Shown here in pieces: positions 7,635 to 15,989 of a stretch of 51,497 nucleotides of DNA. The first letter of the stretch is position 1. Every line of letters starts with the position of its first letter. The stretch is taken from contig URPD01000006.1 in the NCBI GenBank assembly GCA_900549645.1, forward strand, positions 1 through 51,497, read 5' to 3'. The position numbers and the translations under genes are program-made. Under the pieces are notes generated by a model. The model worked only from the letters and a program-made list of their open reading frames with translations. It did no database searches and was not told the DNA's origin. The DNA is from an uncultured Eubacteriales bacterium. GTDB lineage: Bacteria; Bacillota; Clostridia; Oscillospirales; Oscillospiraceae.

Positions 7635-9587
7635 TTATTCTGATACGTTATAGTATTTGGGGTTTATTCTCAGCGGGGCAAAAGCCTTGCCGCCGTCTTC
7701 ATAGAACTTGCCGAAGAACTCAAGGCACTGGAGACGCAGGTCATGCACGTAGCAGCCCAGCAGGTTCAGCGCGAAGTTCAGCGCGTGACCGATGAGGAAT
7801 ACGGGTATAAAGAGCCAGAGGCTGTTTGCGATGCTGCCGATGGTGTTAAAGACCGTCGCAATGACGGAGCCGGCGAGCATCAGCGCCATGATACGCGAGT
7901 AGGACAGAATATCGCCGAACCAGCCGGTGGCCTGATTGTAAAGCGTTACGAAGACGCTCAGTATCTTGCCGCCGACACCCTTGGCGCTGCGGCTGCCGCC
8001 GTAGAACACCATGACAAGACCGACGATGAGAACGACCGGAACGCCCGCGACGTTTGCCTTCTTGAGGATAAACAGGACAATGCCGACAAGCGTTACCCAC
8101 AGCGCGCCCTCCTCCCAGATGGCGTCCGCAAGCTGGCCGCGCTTCGTTTTCTTGACGAAGTTTATGACCATGCCGGTGTTCAGGTGGATAAGGCCGAGAG
8201 CCATCGAGCCGACGAGAACATATATAACGTCGTTCGTGGGACTGAACAGGCTGGGCAGAACGCCCCAGCCCTCTGGCATGCCGATTATCTTACCTATCTG
8301 CTCAAGCGCGTCGCCGAAGAAGCCGCCGGTCAGCGCGCCCATGGCGAAGGTCGCAATGCCGCAGTAGAGAAGAAGCTGGCAGAAGCTCAGTGAGCCCTCG
8401 CGCGGCTTTATCTTCTTCATCGCCACGACCGCCGCGATTATCATCAGCAGGCCGTAGCCCATATCCGCCATCATCAGCCCGTAGAACAGGATGAAGAACG
8501 GCGCCATCAAGGGGTTGGGATCCAGCCCGTCATAGGCCGGAAGGGAATACATATTCGTCACCATGTTCAGCGCATTGGTGACCTTGTTGCTGCGAAGCTG
8601 CACCGGGACGTCCGGGTACTCGGAGGGATCCGGATCCTCGGTCTCCCACGCGCACTCGAACCTGTCGAACACCTCGGACATCTCCGCCTCGCGGTCTGCC
8701 GGGAGCCAGCCCTGCATGAACACGACGCTGTTGAGTCCGTAGAGCTTGTCCTCGGCCTCGGCGCGGGCGATCTTTGTGCTCACGACGTCCGCCGCAAGCT
8801 TGAGTTCGTTCCGATGATCCGCAAGCGCGCCGATATTGAGCAGGCAGTCCGCCTTTTCTCTTGCGAGCTTATCAAGCTCTTTTCCGGCAGCGGCGATGCA
8901 CTCGCGCGCGGTTCCGGTCATGCCGCCGACGGGCGCGGCCGAGAAGCTGAAGCTCCTCATGCACTCTATGACCGCAACGTGCTCCTCCTTCATGCAGACA
9001 AGCGCGAGATACTTCTGCGTCTTGTCCTCCTCGACGAGGAACAGCTCCGCTTCCTCAGTGACCGCGGCCAGCGCGCTCTCCATTGCGGCAAAATCGGTGC
9101 TCCCCGGAACGGTTCCCAGCATCACAGAGCATCTCTCTGTGCCGGTAGTCTCAAGCGACAGATCAAGTTTTTCCCACGGCGTCAGCGCGTCGATGTTGCT
9201 GCGCTGACGGCTTTCCTCCGCGCCGATGCGTTTGATGCGATCCTCGTTGGAGGATATCTCCTCCGCCACGGCGCACGCCGCGCTTACGCCGCTGTCATCC
9301 AGCAGGACGTCCTCGCCGACCTCCGGCTTCGCGCTGAGCATCGGTTTTTTCTCAGGCATATGCCTGTCGAGAATATCCACGGCGCCGACAAGCGCCGTAT
9401 GCTGAGCCTTGAAGGTCATAAGCCCGCTGCTTTCGCGCGTTACAAGATTCTTGAAGTCGGAATCCTGTATCTCTCCCTCGATCTCGGAGAACTCCACGCA
9501 GCCCCGGCGGACAAGCTCCTTCAGCAGCGCATCCTTGTTGGAACGGACAACCATGAGCCGCAGCTTTTTCATTCTTTCAATGGCCAT
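7635..9587 (-). CDS. ntpI: V-type ATP synthase/ATPase subunit I (membrane stator a)
   Basis: A 650-residue protein with a soluble N-terminal half containing coiled coils and a C-terminal half of about seven membrane helices starting at the PNPLMAPFFILFYGLMMADM stretch. The conserved arginine that faces the ring carboxylate is about residue 565 in SYSRIMALMLAG. The subunit provides the ion half-channels and anchors both stalks. The start overlaps the ntpF stop (TAATG) and has little ribosome site of its own, so translation is probably coupled. Confidence 0.94.
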   Translation of the reverse strand: MAIERMKKLRLMVVRSNKDALLKELVRRGCVEFSEIEGEIQDSDFKNLVTRESSGLMTFKAQHTALVGAVDILDRHMPEKKPMLSAKPEVGEDVLLDDSGVSAACAVAEEISSNEDRIKRIGAEESRQRSNIDALTPWEKLDLSLETTGTERCSVMLGTVPGSTDFAAMESALAAVTEEAELFLVEEDKTQKYLALVCMKEEHVAVIECMRSFSFSAAPVGGMTGTARECIAAAGKELDKLAREKADCLLNIGALADHRNELKLAADVVSTKIARAEAEDKLYGLNSVVFMQGWLPADREAEMSEVFDRFECAWETEDPDPSEYPDVPVQLRSNKVTNALNMVTNMYSLPAYDGLDPNPLMAPFFILFYGLMMADMGYGLLMIIAAVVAMKKIKPREGSLSFCQLLLYCGIATFAMGALTGGFFGDALEQIGKIIGMPEGWGVLPSLFSPTNDVIYVLVGSMALGLIHLNTGMVINFVKKTKRGQLADAIWEEGALWVTLVGIVLFILKKANVAGVPVVLIVGLVMVFYGGSRSAKGVGGKILSVFVTLYNQATGWFGDILSYSRIMALMLAGSVIATVFNTIGSIANSLWLFIPVFLIGHALNFALNLLGCYVHDLRLQCLEFFGKFYEDGGKAFAPLRINPKYYNVSE

Positions 9588-9901
9588 TAGCTGTTCACTA
9601 TCCTTTCCACAACAAGAGCCGCGGCTTTTTCAAGTCTGGCTTCGGCTCTGGCGCGCAGCGCGGCTTTCCGGTTTTCGGTCTCTGTGGAAAGCTCTCCCGC
9701 CTCCGTCATCGCTTTAGCGTCCGCCTGCTTACGCAGCTCTGCCAGCTCGCTGTCGGCTTTGGCTCGCGCAGCCTCTATCGCGGCTTTCCCTTCGTTTTCG
9801 GCTTCGGCTGACATCTGGCGGGCCTTCAGCTCCGCCCCGGATATCAGTTCCTTGGCTTCGGCTTCGGCTTGAGCCACACCCGCAATCGCTTCAAATGACA
9901 T
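9587..9901 (-). CDS. ntpF: V-type ATPase peripheral-stalk subunit (NtpF/subunit G-H type)
   Basis: A 104-residue, almost wholly helical, alanine- and glutamate-rich protein (AQAEAEAKELISGAELKARQM...) as expected for the peripheral-stalk partner of NtpE. The ATG at 9901 has AGGAGG seven bases upstream and is preferred over the GTG at 9907. It is first in the operon, the usual position of this subunit in Enterococcus. Identification rests on position and composition, because such coiled coils are poorly conserved. Confidence 0.82.
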   Translation of the reverse strand: MSFEAIAGVAQAEAEAKELISGAELKARQMSAEAENEGKAAIEAARAKADSELAELRKQADAKAMTEAGELSTETENRKAALRARAEARLEKAAALVVERIVNS

Positions 9902-10136
9902 TGGCACACCTCCTCTTTGTCAGTTTTGTTGATTTTATGACACACATTTCGGGTTTTTTGCCATCCTACATGGCAATGTGTACAACAATGCCATGATACA
10001 GCATAAATGAGATTCTTTCAAGGTTAAAATGTTTATATCTCTGACAAAATTCCTACACACATGTCAAAACCATAACATGTGTATATTAAACCATGCTGTT
10101 AATAAAATATCAAGTGGCAAAGGCCAATTTTTGCAT
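9902..10136. promoter_or_regulatory. Control region of the V-ATPase operon with inverted repeats
   Basis: This A+T-rich stretch between the ypeB terminator and ntpF must hold the operon promoter. On the minus strand a weak candidate is TTGATA, 17 bases, TTTAAT (about 10113 to 10085). It also holds an 8-bp inverted repeat (ACACATGT at 10057-10064, ACATGTGT at 10075-10082) and an imperfect palindrome with TGGCA/TGCCA ends (about 9970-9992). No gene is visible here. I cannot name a regulator. Confidence 0.4.
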
Positions 10137-10165
10137 AAAAAAATCAGAGCTTTTCGGCTCCGATT
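10137..10165 (-). terminator. Terminator of ypeB
   Basis: On the minus strand AATCGGAGC pairs with GCTCTGATT (one G-U pair) and is followed by seven U residues (10137-10143). It lies about 40 bases after the ypeB stop. Confidence 0.85.
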
Positions 10166-10207
10166 TTATATAAAACCATGAAGAATTTTCATGGTCATTA
10201 GAAAATG

Positions 10208-11482
10208 TCATGTTTCGCCTGTTCGCTCAACTTTTATCTCCTGCTGCACGCCGTCGGATGCGTTGAGATATATCGTCACGCGCCGGTCGCCGTCGGTGCA
10301 GACAAGCTCGTAGCAGGCGGTCGGTCTCCCGCCGACGCTGTCGATGACCACCTTGCGGCAGCTCTCTGCCTCCAGCCCCGACGGCAGCTTTGCGCGGGCG
10401 TCCTCCTCGCTTATCTGCCATTGGCCGTCCTCCATGTCCGCGTCGGAATAGTCCTCCGCGTCGAAAGCGTATACCTCCCCGGTGTCCAGCGCGATTGCGA
10501 CGCTCAGGCCGCTGTCGAGACAGTCCGCCTCTCCGTCGGTGCATATATATTCAAACCGCGCGACGGCTCCGTTCTGCCCCTCGGCGCTGAGCTTGAGATT
10601 TTCATAGCCGTTCGCGGCCAGAAATTCCTCCGCAAGCTGCCGCGCCTGCTCCATATCCATCTGCGCCTCTTCAACAAGACGGGAATCCGTAAGGCTCTCG
10701 ACCCCGGCGGAGCTGACGAGGATATATTTCGTCCCCGCGCTGTAACACCGCAGTCTGCTCTCGCCCTCGTAGCCGTACTCTTTTTTAAGCTCGTCCGGCT
10801 CCACGCCCGCAAGCGCCGCCGCGGCGGACAGCATCTCCTCATCGCTCATATCTCCGGTGCGCGCCGTCTCGCCCGCGGTGTAGCGCCCCTCGTATTCCGG
10901 CATGTCGGGCATGTCGAAGTCGCCCTCGTACTCGGTCAGACGCGCACTGAGCGTGACGCTGCCGTCCTCGCCGACGTTCTGGAGCTGCTGCTCCTGCCGG
11001 TCGATCATCACCTCGCCGTCGTTGATGCTGCCGCGCAGCTCCTGAAGCAGCGCGCTGAACTCCCCGGCCTTGTCGGAGAGACTGCGCAGAGTCTCCCGCT
11101 GCTCGCCGGTGAATTCGCCGTCCTGCCGCGCAAGCGACATGGCGTAGTCCCCCGCCGTGCCGAGGAAGCCCGCCGTGCGGCTCAGTTCCTGAGTTGTGAA
11201 CGGCAGCGTCGCCATCGCGGCCTCCGCGGACTGCGCCGCCGCCTGTATGTCGCTGCACACCTGCGCGCACATCCCGGCGTCAACAGCGTACACGCCCTTG
11301 TCAAGCGCCTCGCTCAGCTCCTGCACCGAGGCCGCCGTCTCTTCAAACGCGCGCTGTGAGCTGTATTTTGCAATGAGCCGGTAGTTCTCCAGCCGCACAT
11401 GGCTGACGCAGGAGTACACCGCCAGCACCGCGATCGCCGCCGCGGCGTATATACCCAGTATTCTTCGTGCTCTTTGGGACAT
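10208..11482 (-). CDS. ypeB: Germination protein YpeB
   Basis: A 424-residue protein with an N-terminal membrane anchor (ILGIYAAAAIAVLAVYS), a long helical segment and C-terminal PepSY-type repeats (for example DMEQARQLAEEFLAANGYENLKL and ISEEDARAKLPSGLEAESCRKVV). In Bacillus, YpeB stabilises the cortex-lytic enzyme SleB in the spore; presence implies sporulation. Normally sleB and ypeB are adjacent; here ypeB stands alone, and a SleB-type catalytic domain is encoded about 31 kb away at 42678. The ribosome site (AAGGGGG) lies in the 3' arm of the hairpin at 11484-11522. Confidence 0.9.
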   Translation of the reverse strand: MSQRARRILGIYAAAAIAVLAVYSCVSHVRLENYRLIAKYSSQRAFEETAASVQELSEALDKGVYAVDAGMCAQVCSDIQAAAQSAEAAMATLPFTTQELSRTAGFLGTAGDYAMSLARQDGEFTGEQRETLRSLSDKAGEFSALLQELRGSINDGEVMIDRQEQQLQNVGEDGSVTLSARLTEYEGDFDMPDMPEYEGRYTAGETARTGDMSDEEMLSAAAALAGVEPDELKKEYGYEGESRLRCYSAGTKYILVSSAGVESLTDSRLVEEAQMDMEQARQLAEEFLAANGYENLKLSAEGQNGAVARFEYICTDGEADCLDSGLSVAIALDTGEVYAFDAEDYSDADMEDGQWQISEEDARAKLPSGLEAESCRKVVIDSVGGRPTACYELVCTDGDRRVTIYLNASDGVQQEIKVERTGET

Positions 11483-11483
11483 A

Positions 11484-11522
11484 TAAAAACCCCCTTACGG
11501 ATTTATTATTCTCCGTAAGGGG
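11484..11522 (-). terminator. gltX terminator that also holds the ypeB ribosome site
   Basis: A perfect 11-bp stem (CCCCTTACGGA at 11491-11501 and its complement at 11512-11522) is followed on the minus strand by five U residues and then, within a few bases, by the ypeB ATG at 11482. The 3' arm (AAGGGGG on the minus strand) is the only Shine-Dalgarno-like sequence for ypeB, so the hairpin may both terminate gltX transcripts and hide the ypeB ribosome site in read-through RNA. Confidence 0.75.
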
Positions 11523-11548
11523 ATAATTACTAATGCAAAATCTGGAAT

Positions 11549-13024
11549 TTACGTCAGCTTCTCAAGCGCGACGTGAATTCTTCTCAGCGTCTCGTCCTTG
11601 CCGAGGATGCGGCATATCTCGACCGCGCCGCCCGGCGTGACCGCCCTGCCCGCCGCCGCGATGCGCACCGGCCACATGACCTTCGCGTTCTTGGCCTCCA
11701 TGCGCTCCGCAAGGCCGACCATCGCGGCCATGATATTCTCGTCGTTCCAGTCGGATATGGACTCAAAAATGGGGACGATCTGCTCAAGCACAGCCTTCGA
11801 GGACGCCTCGTCGGACTTGGATTTCTTGTGCACGAACAGCTCCGCGCCGTATTCGGGCAGCTCGTCGAAGAAGTCCACCTTTTCGGGGATATCGGTCAGA
11901 ACCTCGGTGCGCTGCTGGAGAAGAGCGGCGATGGCGGCGGCGTCATACTTCTCGTTCTTCACGCTTCTGCGGATGAACGGCTCTGCCACCTTCGCAAACT
12001 CCTCGGCGCTCATCGCGCGGATGTACTCGCTGTTGAAGTAGCGCAGCTTCTCGATGTCAAATATCGCGGGGGACTTGGAGACGCCGCTGAGTTCAAAGAC
12101 CTTCTTCAGCTCGTCAAGTGAGAATATCTCCTGCTCGCCGCGCGGACTCCAGCCCAGCAGCGTCACATAGTTGAGCACCGCGTCGGTCAGGAAGCCCTGA
12201 GCGATAAGATCCTCATAGGACGGGTCGCCGTGGCGCTTGGACATCTTGTTGTGCGCGTCGCGCATGACGGGCGAGCAGTGGACATACTTGGGGATGTCCC
12301 AGCCGAAGCCCTCGTACAGCAGATTATATTTCGGCGCGGAGGACAGATACTCGCTGCCGCGCACGACATGGGTGATGCCCATGAGATGGTCGTCGATGAC
12401 GTTTGCGAAGTTGTAGGTCGGCAGGCCGTCGCGCTTTATGAGCACCTGATCGTCCAGCGTCTTGTTCTCAACGGTGATGTCGCCGAATATCTCGTCATGG
12501 AAGGTGGTAGTGCCCTCGTGCGGGATGAGCTGGCGGACAACGTAAGGCTCGCCTGCGGCGGCACGGCGGTCGGACTCCTCGCGGCTCATAACGCGGCAGG
12601 GATCGTCCGCGCGGTCGAAATCGCCGGAATCCTCCTCGCTCTCGGTCTTCTCGCAGAAGCAGCGGTAGGCATGTCCCTTTTCGATGAGAAGGTCTGCATA
12701 TTCCTTGTACAGCGGGCGGCGCTCGGTCTGCACATAGGGGCCGACGGGGCCGCCGACGTCGGGGCCTTCGTCATGCTCCAGATGGCACTCGGCCATGGTC
12801 TTGTATATAACGTCCACTGCGCCCTCTACGAGACGGCCTTGATCGGTGTCCTCAATGCGCAGGATGAATTTTCCGCCCGCATGGCGCGCTATCAGATAGG
12901 TGTACAGCGCCGTGCGCAGGTTGCCGACATGCATATATCCGGTGGGCGACGGCGCGAACCGCGTGCGTACCTCGCCGTGCGGAATACGCGCCTCCATCTC
13001 TTCAAACCATTTCATATCTTTCAT
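11549..13024 (-). CDS. gltX: Glutamate--tRNA ligase
   Basis: A 491-residue class I aminoacyl-tRNA synthetase that charges tRNA with glutamate. The HIGH-type motif is in FAPSPTGYMHVGN (residues 23-35) and the KMSKS-type motif is KMSKR (260-264); EDTDQGR and FCEKTE stretches of the catalytic domain are also present, with a helical anticodon-binding C-terminus. The ATG at 13024 is chosen because TGGAGG lies 10 bases upstream and the N-terminus then matches the family; the frame is open further upstream. It is divergent from trpS and shares its promoter region. Confidence 0.96.
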   Translation of the reverse strand: MKDMKWFEEMEARIPHGEVRTRFAPSPTGYMHVGNLRTALYTYLIARHAGGKFILRIEDTDQGRLVEGAVDVIYKTMAECHLEHDEGPDVGGPVGPYVQTERRPLYKEYADLLIEKGHAYRCFCEKTESEEDSGDFDRADDPCRVMSREESDRRAAAGEPYVVRQLIPHEGTTTFHDEIFGDITVENKTLDDQVLIKRDGLPTYNFANVIDDHLMGITHVVRGSEYLSSAPKYNLLYEGFGWDIPKYVHCSPVMRDAHNKMSKRHGDPSYEDLIAQGFLTDAVLNYVTLLGWSPRGEQEIFSLDELKKVFELSGVSKSPAIFDIEKLRYFNSEYIRAMSAEEFAKVAEPFIRRSVKNEKYDAAAIAALLQQRTEVLTDIPEKVDFFDELPEYGAELFVHKKSKSDEASSKAVLEQIVPIFESISDWNDENIMAAMVGLAERMEAKNAKVMWPVRIAAAGRAVTPGGAVEICRILGKDETLRRIHVALEKLT

Positions 13025-13085
13025 TTTGTGCCATCCTCCAAAAAGCCCCGTCAGTGCGGAGCCTGATAACTTGAAACCACATTTT

Positions 13086-13114
13086 ATAATATATTTTACA
13101 TTACCGCTTGTCAA
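13086..13114 (-). promoter_or_regulatory. gltX promoter
   Basis: On the minus strand the -35 box is TTGACA (13114-13109), the spacer is 17 bases and the -10 box is TATTAT (13091-13086). This near-consensus sigma-A type promoter lies 62 bases before the gltX start and its -35 box overlaps that of trpS on the other strand. Confidence 0.85.
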
Positions 13115-13136
13115 GCCGAAGTTGGTTTGGTATAAT
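13108..13136 (+). promoter_or_regulatory. trpS promoter
   Basis: TTGTCA (13108-13113), a 17-base spacer and TATAAT (13131-13136) give a near-consensus promoter 52 bases upstream of the trpS ATG. The -35 box shares six bases with the gltX -35 box. Confidence 0.87.
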
Positions 13137-13188
13137 ATGAAAACACGCGCGGGAGTACTTCCCTCAATGTAAGATAGGAGAAAGACAT

Positions 13189-14205
13189 ATGGATAACGAT
13201 ACCGCCGTCAAAAAGACTTTGCTTTCGGGCATCCAGCCGTCCGGCGACCTGCACCTCGGCAACTACCTCGGCGCCGTAAGAAACTGGGCTGCTCTTCCTG
13301 ACGAATTTAATTGCTTTTATTTCATGGCCGACCTGCACACGCTCACCGTGCGCCAGAACCCGGCCGAGCTGCGCCGCCGCTCCACCACCCAGCTTGCGCA
13401 GTATATCGCCTGCGGGCTTGACCCGGAGAAAAACGTGCTCTTTCTTCAGAGCCATGTGCACGAGCACGCGGAGCTTGGCTGGATACTCAACTGCTACACC
13501 ATGTTCGGCGAGCTGAGCCGCATGACGCAGTTCAAGGACAAATGCGCGAAGAATGCCGACAACATAAACGGCGGCCTCTTCACCTATCCGTCCCTCATGG
13601 CGGCGGATATTCTGCTGTATCAGGCCGACTACGTCCCCGTCGGCGAGGATCAGAAGCAGCACTGCGAGCTCACGCGCGACATCGCCAACCGCTTCAATAA
13701 CCTCTACGGCGAGACCTTCAAGGTTCCCGAACCTTATATTCCCAGGGTCGGCGCGCGCATAATGAGTCTCGGCAACCCGACCTCGAAGATGTCCAAGTCC
13801 GATCCCGCGGGCTGTGTGTTCCTCATGGACAGCCCCGAAGAGATCTCCCGCAAGTTCAAACGCGCCATCACCGACTCCGACACTGAGCGCTGTGTCCGCT
13901 ACGATCCGGAGAACAAGCCCGGCGTCGCAAACCTGATGAACATATACGCCTCCGTCACCGGCAAGAGCTTCGACGAGATCGAGAGCGAATTCGCCGGTAA
14001 GGGCTACGGCGTGTTCAAGCCCGCCGTGGGCGACGCCGTCATCGAGACACTGCGTCCCATACGTGAGGAGGCCGAACGCATACTCGCGGACAAGGCATAT
14101 CTCAAGCAGGTGTATACGGACGGCGCAATGAAGGCAAGCTCCGTTGCCCGCAAAACTCTGCGCAAGGTTTACAAGCGCGTCGGTCTCGTGGAGAAGCCGT
14201 TCTAA
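13189..14205 (+). CDS. trpS: Tryptophan--tRNA ligase
   Basis: A 338-residue class I synthetase that charges tRNA-Trp. The HIGH-type motif is HLGN (22-25) in SGIQPSGDLHLGNYLGAVRNW, and the KMSKS motif is at residues 200-204. TYPSLMAADILLYQADYVPVG is the typical tryptophan-binding region. An AGGAG site precedes the ATG. No T-box leader fits in the roughly 47-base leader, so regulation by tRNA-Trp is not evident. The next gene begins 12 bases after its stop. Confidence 0.97.
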   Translation: MDNDTAVKKTLLSGIQPSGDLHLGNYLGAVRNWAALPDEFNCFYFMADLHTLTVRQNPAELRRRSTTQLAQYIACGLDPEKNVLFLQSHVHEHAELGWILNCYTMFGELSRMTQFKDKCAKNADNINGGLFTYPSLMAADILLYQADYVPVGEDQKQHCELTRDIANRFNNLYGETFKVPEPYIPRVGARIMSLGNPTSKMSKSDPAGCVFLMDSPEEISRKFKRAITDSDTERCVRYDPENKPGVANLMNIYASVTGKSFDEIESEFAGKGYGVFKPAVGDAVIETLRPIREEAERILADKAYLKQVYTDGAMKASSVARKTLRKVYKRVGLVEKPF

Positions 14206-14217
14206 GGGAGGATATCC

Positions 14218-15306
14218 ATGATTTCAGATATGTCATTGTGGCTCAAGCTGCTGATGGCCATAGTCGTCGCGGCGGTTGTGTCGTTCCTGATGACGCCGCC
14301 GGTCAAGCGTTTTGCTGAAAAGGTCGGCGCGATAGACGTCCCGAAGGACGAGCGCCGTGTGCATAACCACCCGATCCCCCGCATGGGCGGACTTGCCATA
14401 TTCATCGGCTTTGTGCTGTCGCTGCTCATATTTGTCGACGTGTCGACGCCGGTGCTCGGCATTCTGCTGGGCGCGCTGATAATCGTCGTCATGGGCGCGA
14501 TAGACGATATCGTCAATCTCAACGCGTGGATCAAGCTCGCGGGGCAGATCGTCGCCGCCGTCGTTGCGATCCGTTGCGGCATAGTCTTCGACGCGATATC
14601 GAACCCGAACCCGTTTTCCGAGCAGGCCACTTTCGTTCTCGCAAGCTATCTCCCCATCCCGCTGACCCTTCTGTGGATCGTCGGCTGCACGAACGCCGTC
14701 AATCTGATAGACGGGCTGGACGGGCTGGCCGTCGGCGTGTCGACGATAAGCTCGCTGACGATGCTGGTCGTGGCGCTGTTCGTCGCGGAGCCGAACGTCG
14801 CGGTGATTCTCGCCGCGCTTGTCGGCGCGTGCCTCGGCTTCATCCCGTATAACTTCAACCCGGCCAAGATATTCATGGGCGACGTCGGCTCGCAGCTTCT
14901 CGGTTTCGTCCTGTCGACCGCATCGATACTGGGCATGTTCAAGCTGCACGCCATGATAACCTTCCTCGTTCCGCTGCTGGCGCTCGCAGTGCCGCTGGCG
15001 GATACGACCTTCGCCTTCTTCCGCCGGATAATCCACGGGCAAAGCCCGTTCCATGCCGACAAGGGGCATTTCCATCACCGGCTCCTCGCGCTCGGCCTCA
15101 ATCAGAAGCAGGCTGTCGCGGTGCTGTACGGCGTGTCCGCCGTGCTTGGCCTTATTGCGGTGCTGCTCGCAGGCCCCGGTGCCCTCGTGCGCACAGTGTG
15201 CGCCATCTGCGCGTTCATCATCGCGCTCGTAGTCTGGCTCTACGTCTTCTGGCGCAACCCGAACCTGCATCATCGCCGGGATGACAGCAAAACCGAGCAG
15301 AAATAA
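14218..15306 (+). CDS. WecA/TagO/MraY-family undecaprenyl-phosphate glycosyl-1-phosphate transferase
   Basis: A 362-residue integral membrane enzyme that transfers a sugar phosphate from a UDP-sugar to undecaprenyl phosphate, starting a cell-envelope polymer. It has about ten membrane helices. Family motifs are VPKDERRVHNHPIPRMGG in the first loop, the catalytic NLIDGLDGLAVG, the FMGDVGSQLLGF loop, and the histidine-rich loop HADKGHFHHRLL typical of the WecA/TagO branch rather than MraY. It probably forms an operon with trpS, though the functions are unrelated. Substrate (GlcNAc versus another amino sugar) is not determined. Confidence 0.9.
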   Translation: MISDMSLWLKLLMAIVVAAVVSFLMTPPVKRFAEKVGAIDVPKDERRVHNHPIPRMGGLAIFIGFVLSLLIFVDVSTPVLGILLGALIIVVMGAIDDIVNLNAWIKLAGQIVAAVVAIRCGIVFDAISNPNPFSEQATFVLASYLPIPLTLLWIVGCTNAVNLIDGLDGLAVGVSTISSLTMLVVALFVAEPNVAVILAALVGACLGFIPYNFNPAKIFMGDVGSQLLGFVLSTASILGMFKLHAMITFLVPLLALAVPLADTTFAFFRRIIHGQSPFHADKGHFHHRLLALGLNQKQAVAVLYGVSAVLGLIAVLLAGPGALVRTVCAICAFIIALVVWLYVFWRNPNLHHRRDDSKTEQK

Positions 15307-15312
15307 CACTAT

Positions 15313-15345
15313 GCCGCCGTGCTTTCACACGGCGGCGTTGTTATA
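15313..15345 (+). terminator. Terminator of trpS and the WecA-like gene
   Basis: A perfect 9-bp GC-rich stem (GCCGCCGTG at 15313-15321, CACGGCGGC at 15328-15336) with a short T-rich tail starts seven bases after the stop codon. Confidence 0.8.
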
Positions 15346-15351
15346 GCAATA

Positions 15352-15648
15352 TTATAATAAGAACATTGCGCCCATTATGATAAGCAGCTCGCTGTCGCCG
15401 CTCTCGCGGTACATGAGATAGAGGATAAGCAGGAGGATAATGTCCTCCGTCTCAAGCTCGCCGAAGCTCTTCGGCAGCAGATCTGCCAGCGAGCCGCCCA
15501 GCAGCGGCAGCGTTCTCGGCTTCGGTGCATCCGGCGGGCGCGGCGCGGGGTACTGCCGCGGCGACTCCTCCGGCGGACGTTCCGCCCGGCGCTCGTCTAC
15601 GCGCGTGACGCGGCCGGTGTTGCCCTGATAGCGGTTATAGCTTGCCAT
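15352..15648 (-). CDS. Small protein with proline-rich N-terminus and hydrophobic C-terminus
   Basis: A 98-residue protein I do not recognise. It has a basic, proline-rich first half (ERRAERPPEESPRQYPAPRPP), then ADLLPKSFGELETEDIILLLILYLMYRESGD and a second short hydrophobic run at the very end. The hydrophobic tail with a central acidic turn resembles small hypothetical proteins of spore formers, but this is only an impression. A GGAGG site lies six bases before the chosen ATG. The start lies inside the 3' end of the preceding gene (14 bases overlap), so the two are probably co-translated. Confidence 0.65.
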   Translation of the reverse strand: MASYNRYQGNTGRVTRVDERRAERPPEESPRQYPAPRPPDAPKPRTLPLLGGSLADLLPKSFGELETEDIILLLILYLMYRESGDSELLIIMGAMFLL

Positions 15649-15976
15649 CGCCGCCCTCCTCCCCCATCGCGGCCTTTGCGATGCGCGCAAGGCGCGCTAT
15701 CTTCAGCGCCTTATCCATCTTGCCGCGCCGCTTTTCCGACAGGTACGGCTCCATCGCCTGCAAAAGCCGCTGCTTTTTGTCATCGCCGTCGCCGTTCATA
15801 AGCCTGCCGATGCGGCTTATGAGGCCGGGGTCGATATCAAGGCCGCCGAACGGCTCCGGAGAGGGTTCCTGAGCGCCGCCGTCTCCGCCCATGAGCGTCT
15901 TTGCCAGATTCGCTATCTTCTCCATCTGCGCCGGGTCGCCGAGGACACTGTTGAGCTTATCTTCAAATTCACTCAT
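15635..15976 (-). CDS. Small helical protein of unknown function
   Basis: A 113-residue, charged, mainly helical protein (MSEFEDKLNSVLGDPAQMEKI...), with a DPxxMEKIxxLAK motif near the start, a glycine- and proline-rich linker (residues about 30-50) and a basic second half (PYLSEKRRGKMDKALKIARLARIAKAAMG). I do not recognise the family. It has a GGAGG ribosome site and is the middle of three short minus-strand genes. The basic region could bind nucleic acid or a partner; this is speculation. Confidence 0.65.
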   Translation of the reverse strand: MSEFEDKLNSVLGDPAQMEKIANLAKTLMGGDGGAQEPSPEPFGGLDIDPGLISRIGRLMNGDGDDKKQRLLQAMEPYLSEKRRGKMDKALKIARLARIAKAAMGEEGGDGKL

Positions 15977-15989
15977 GGCGGCCTCCGTT

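Noticed and set aside
13137..13188. T-box riboswitch in front of trpS
   Set aside because: The leader is only about 47 bases, far too short for a T-box, and no AGGGUGGNACCGCG-type motif is seen.
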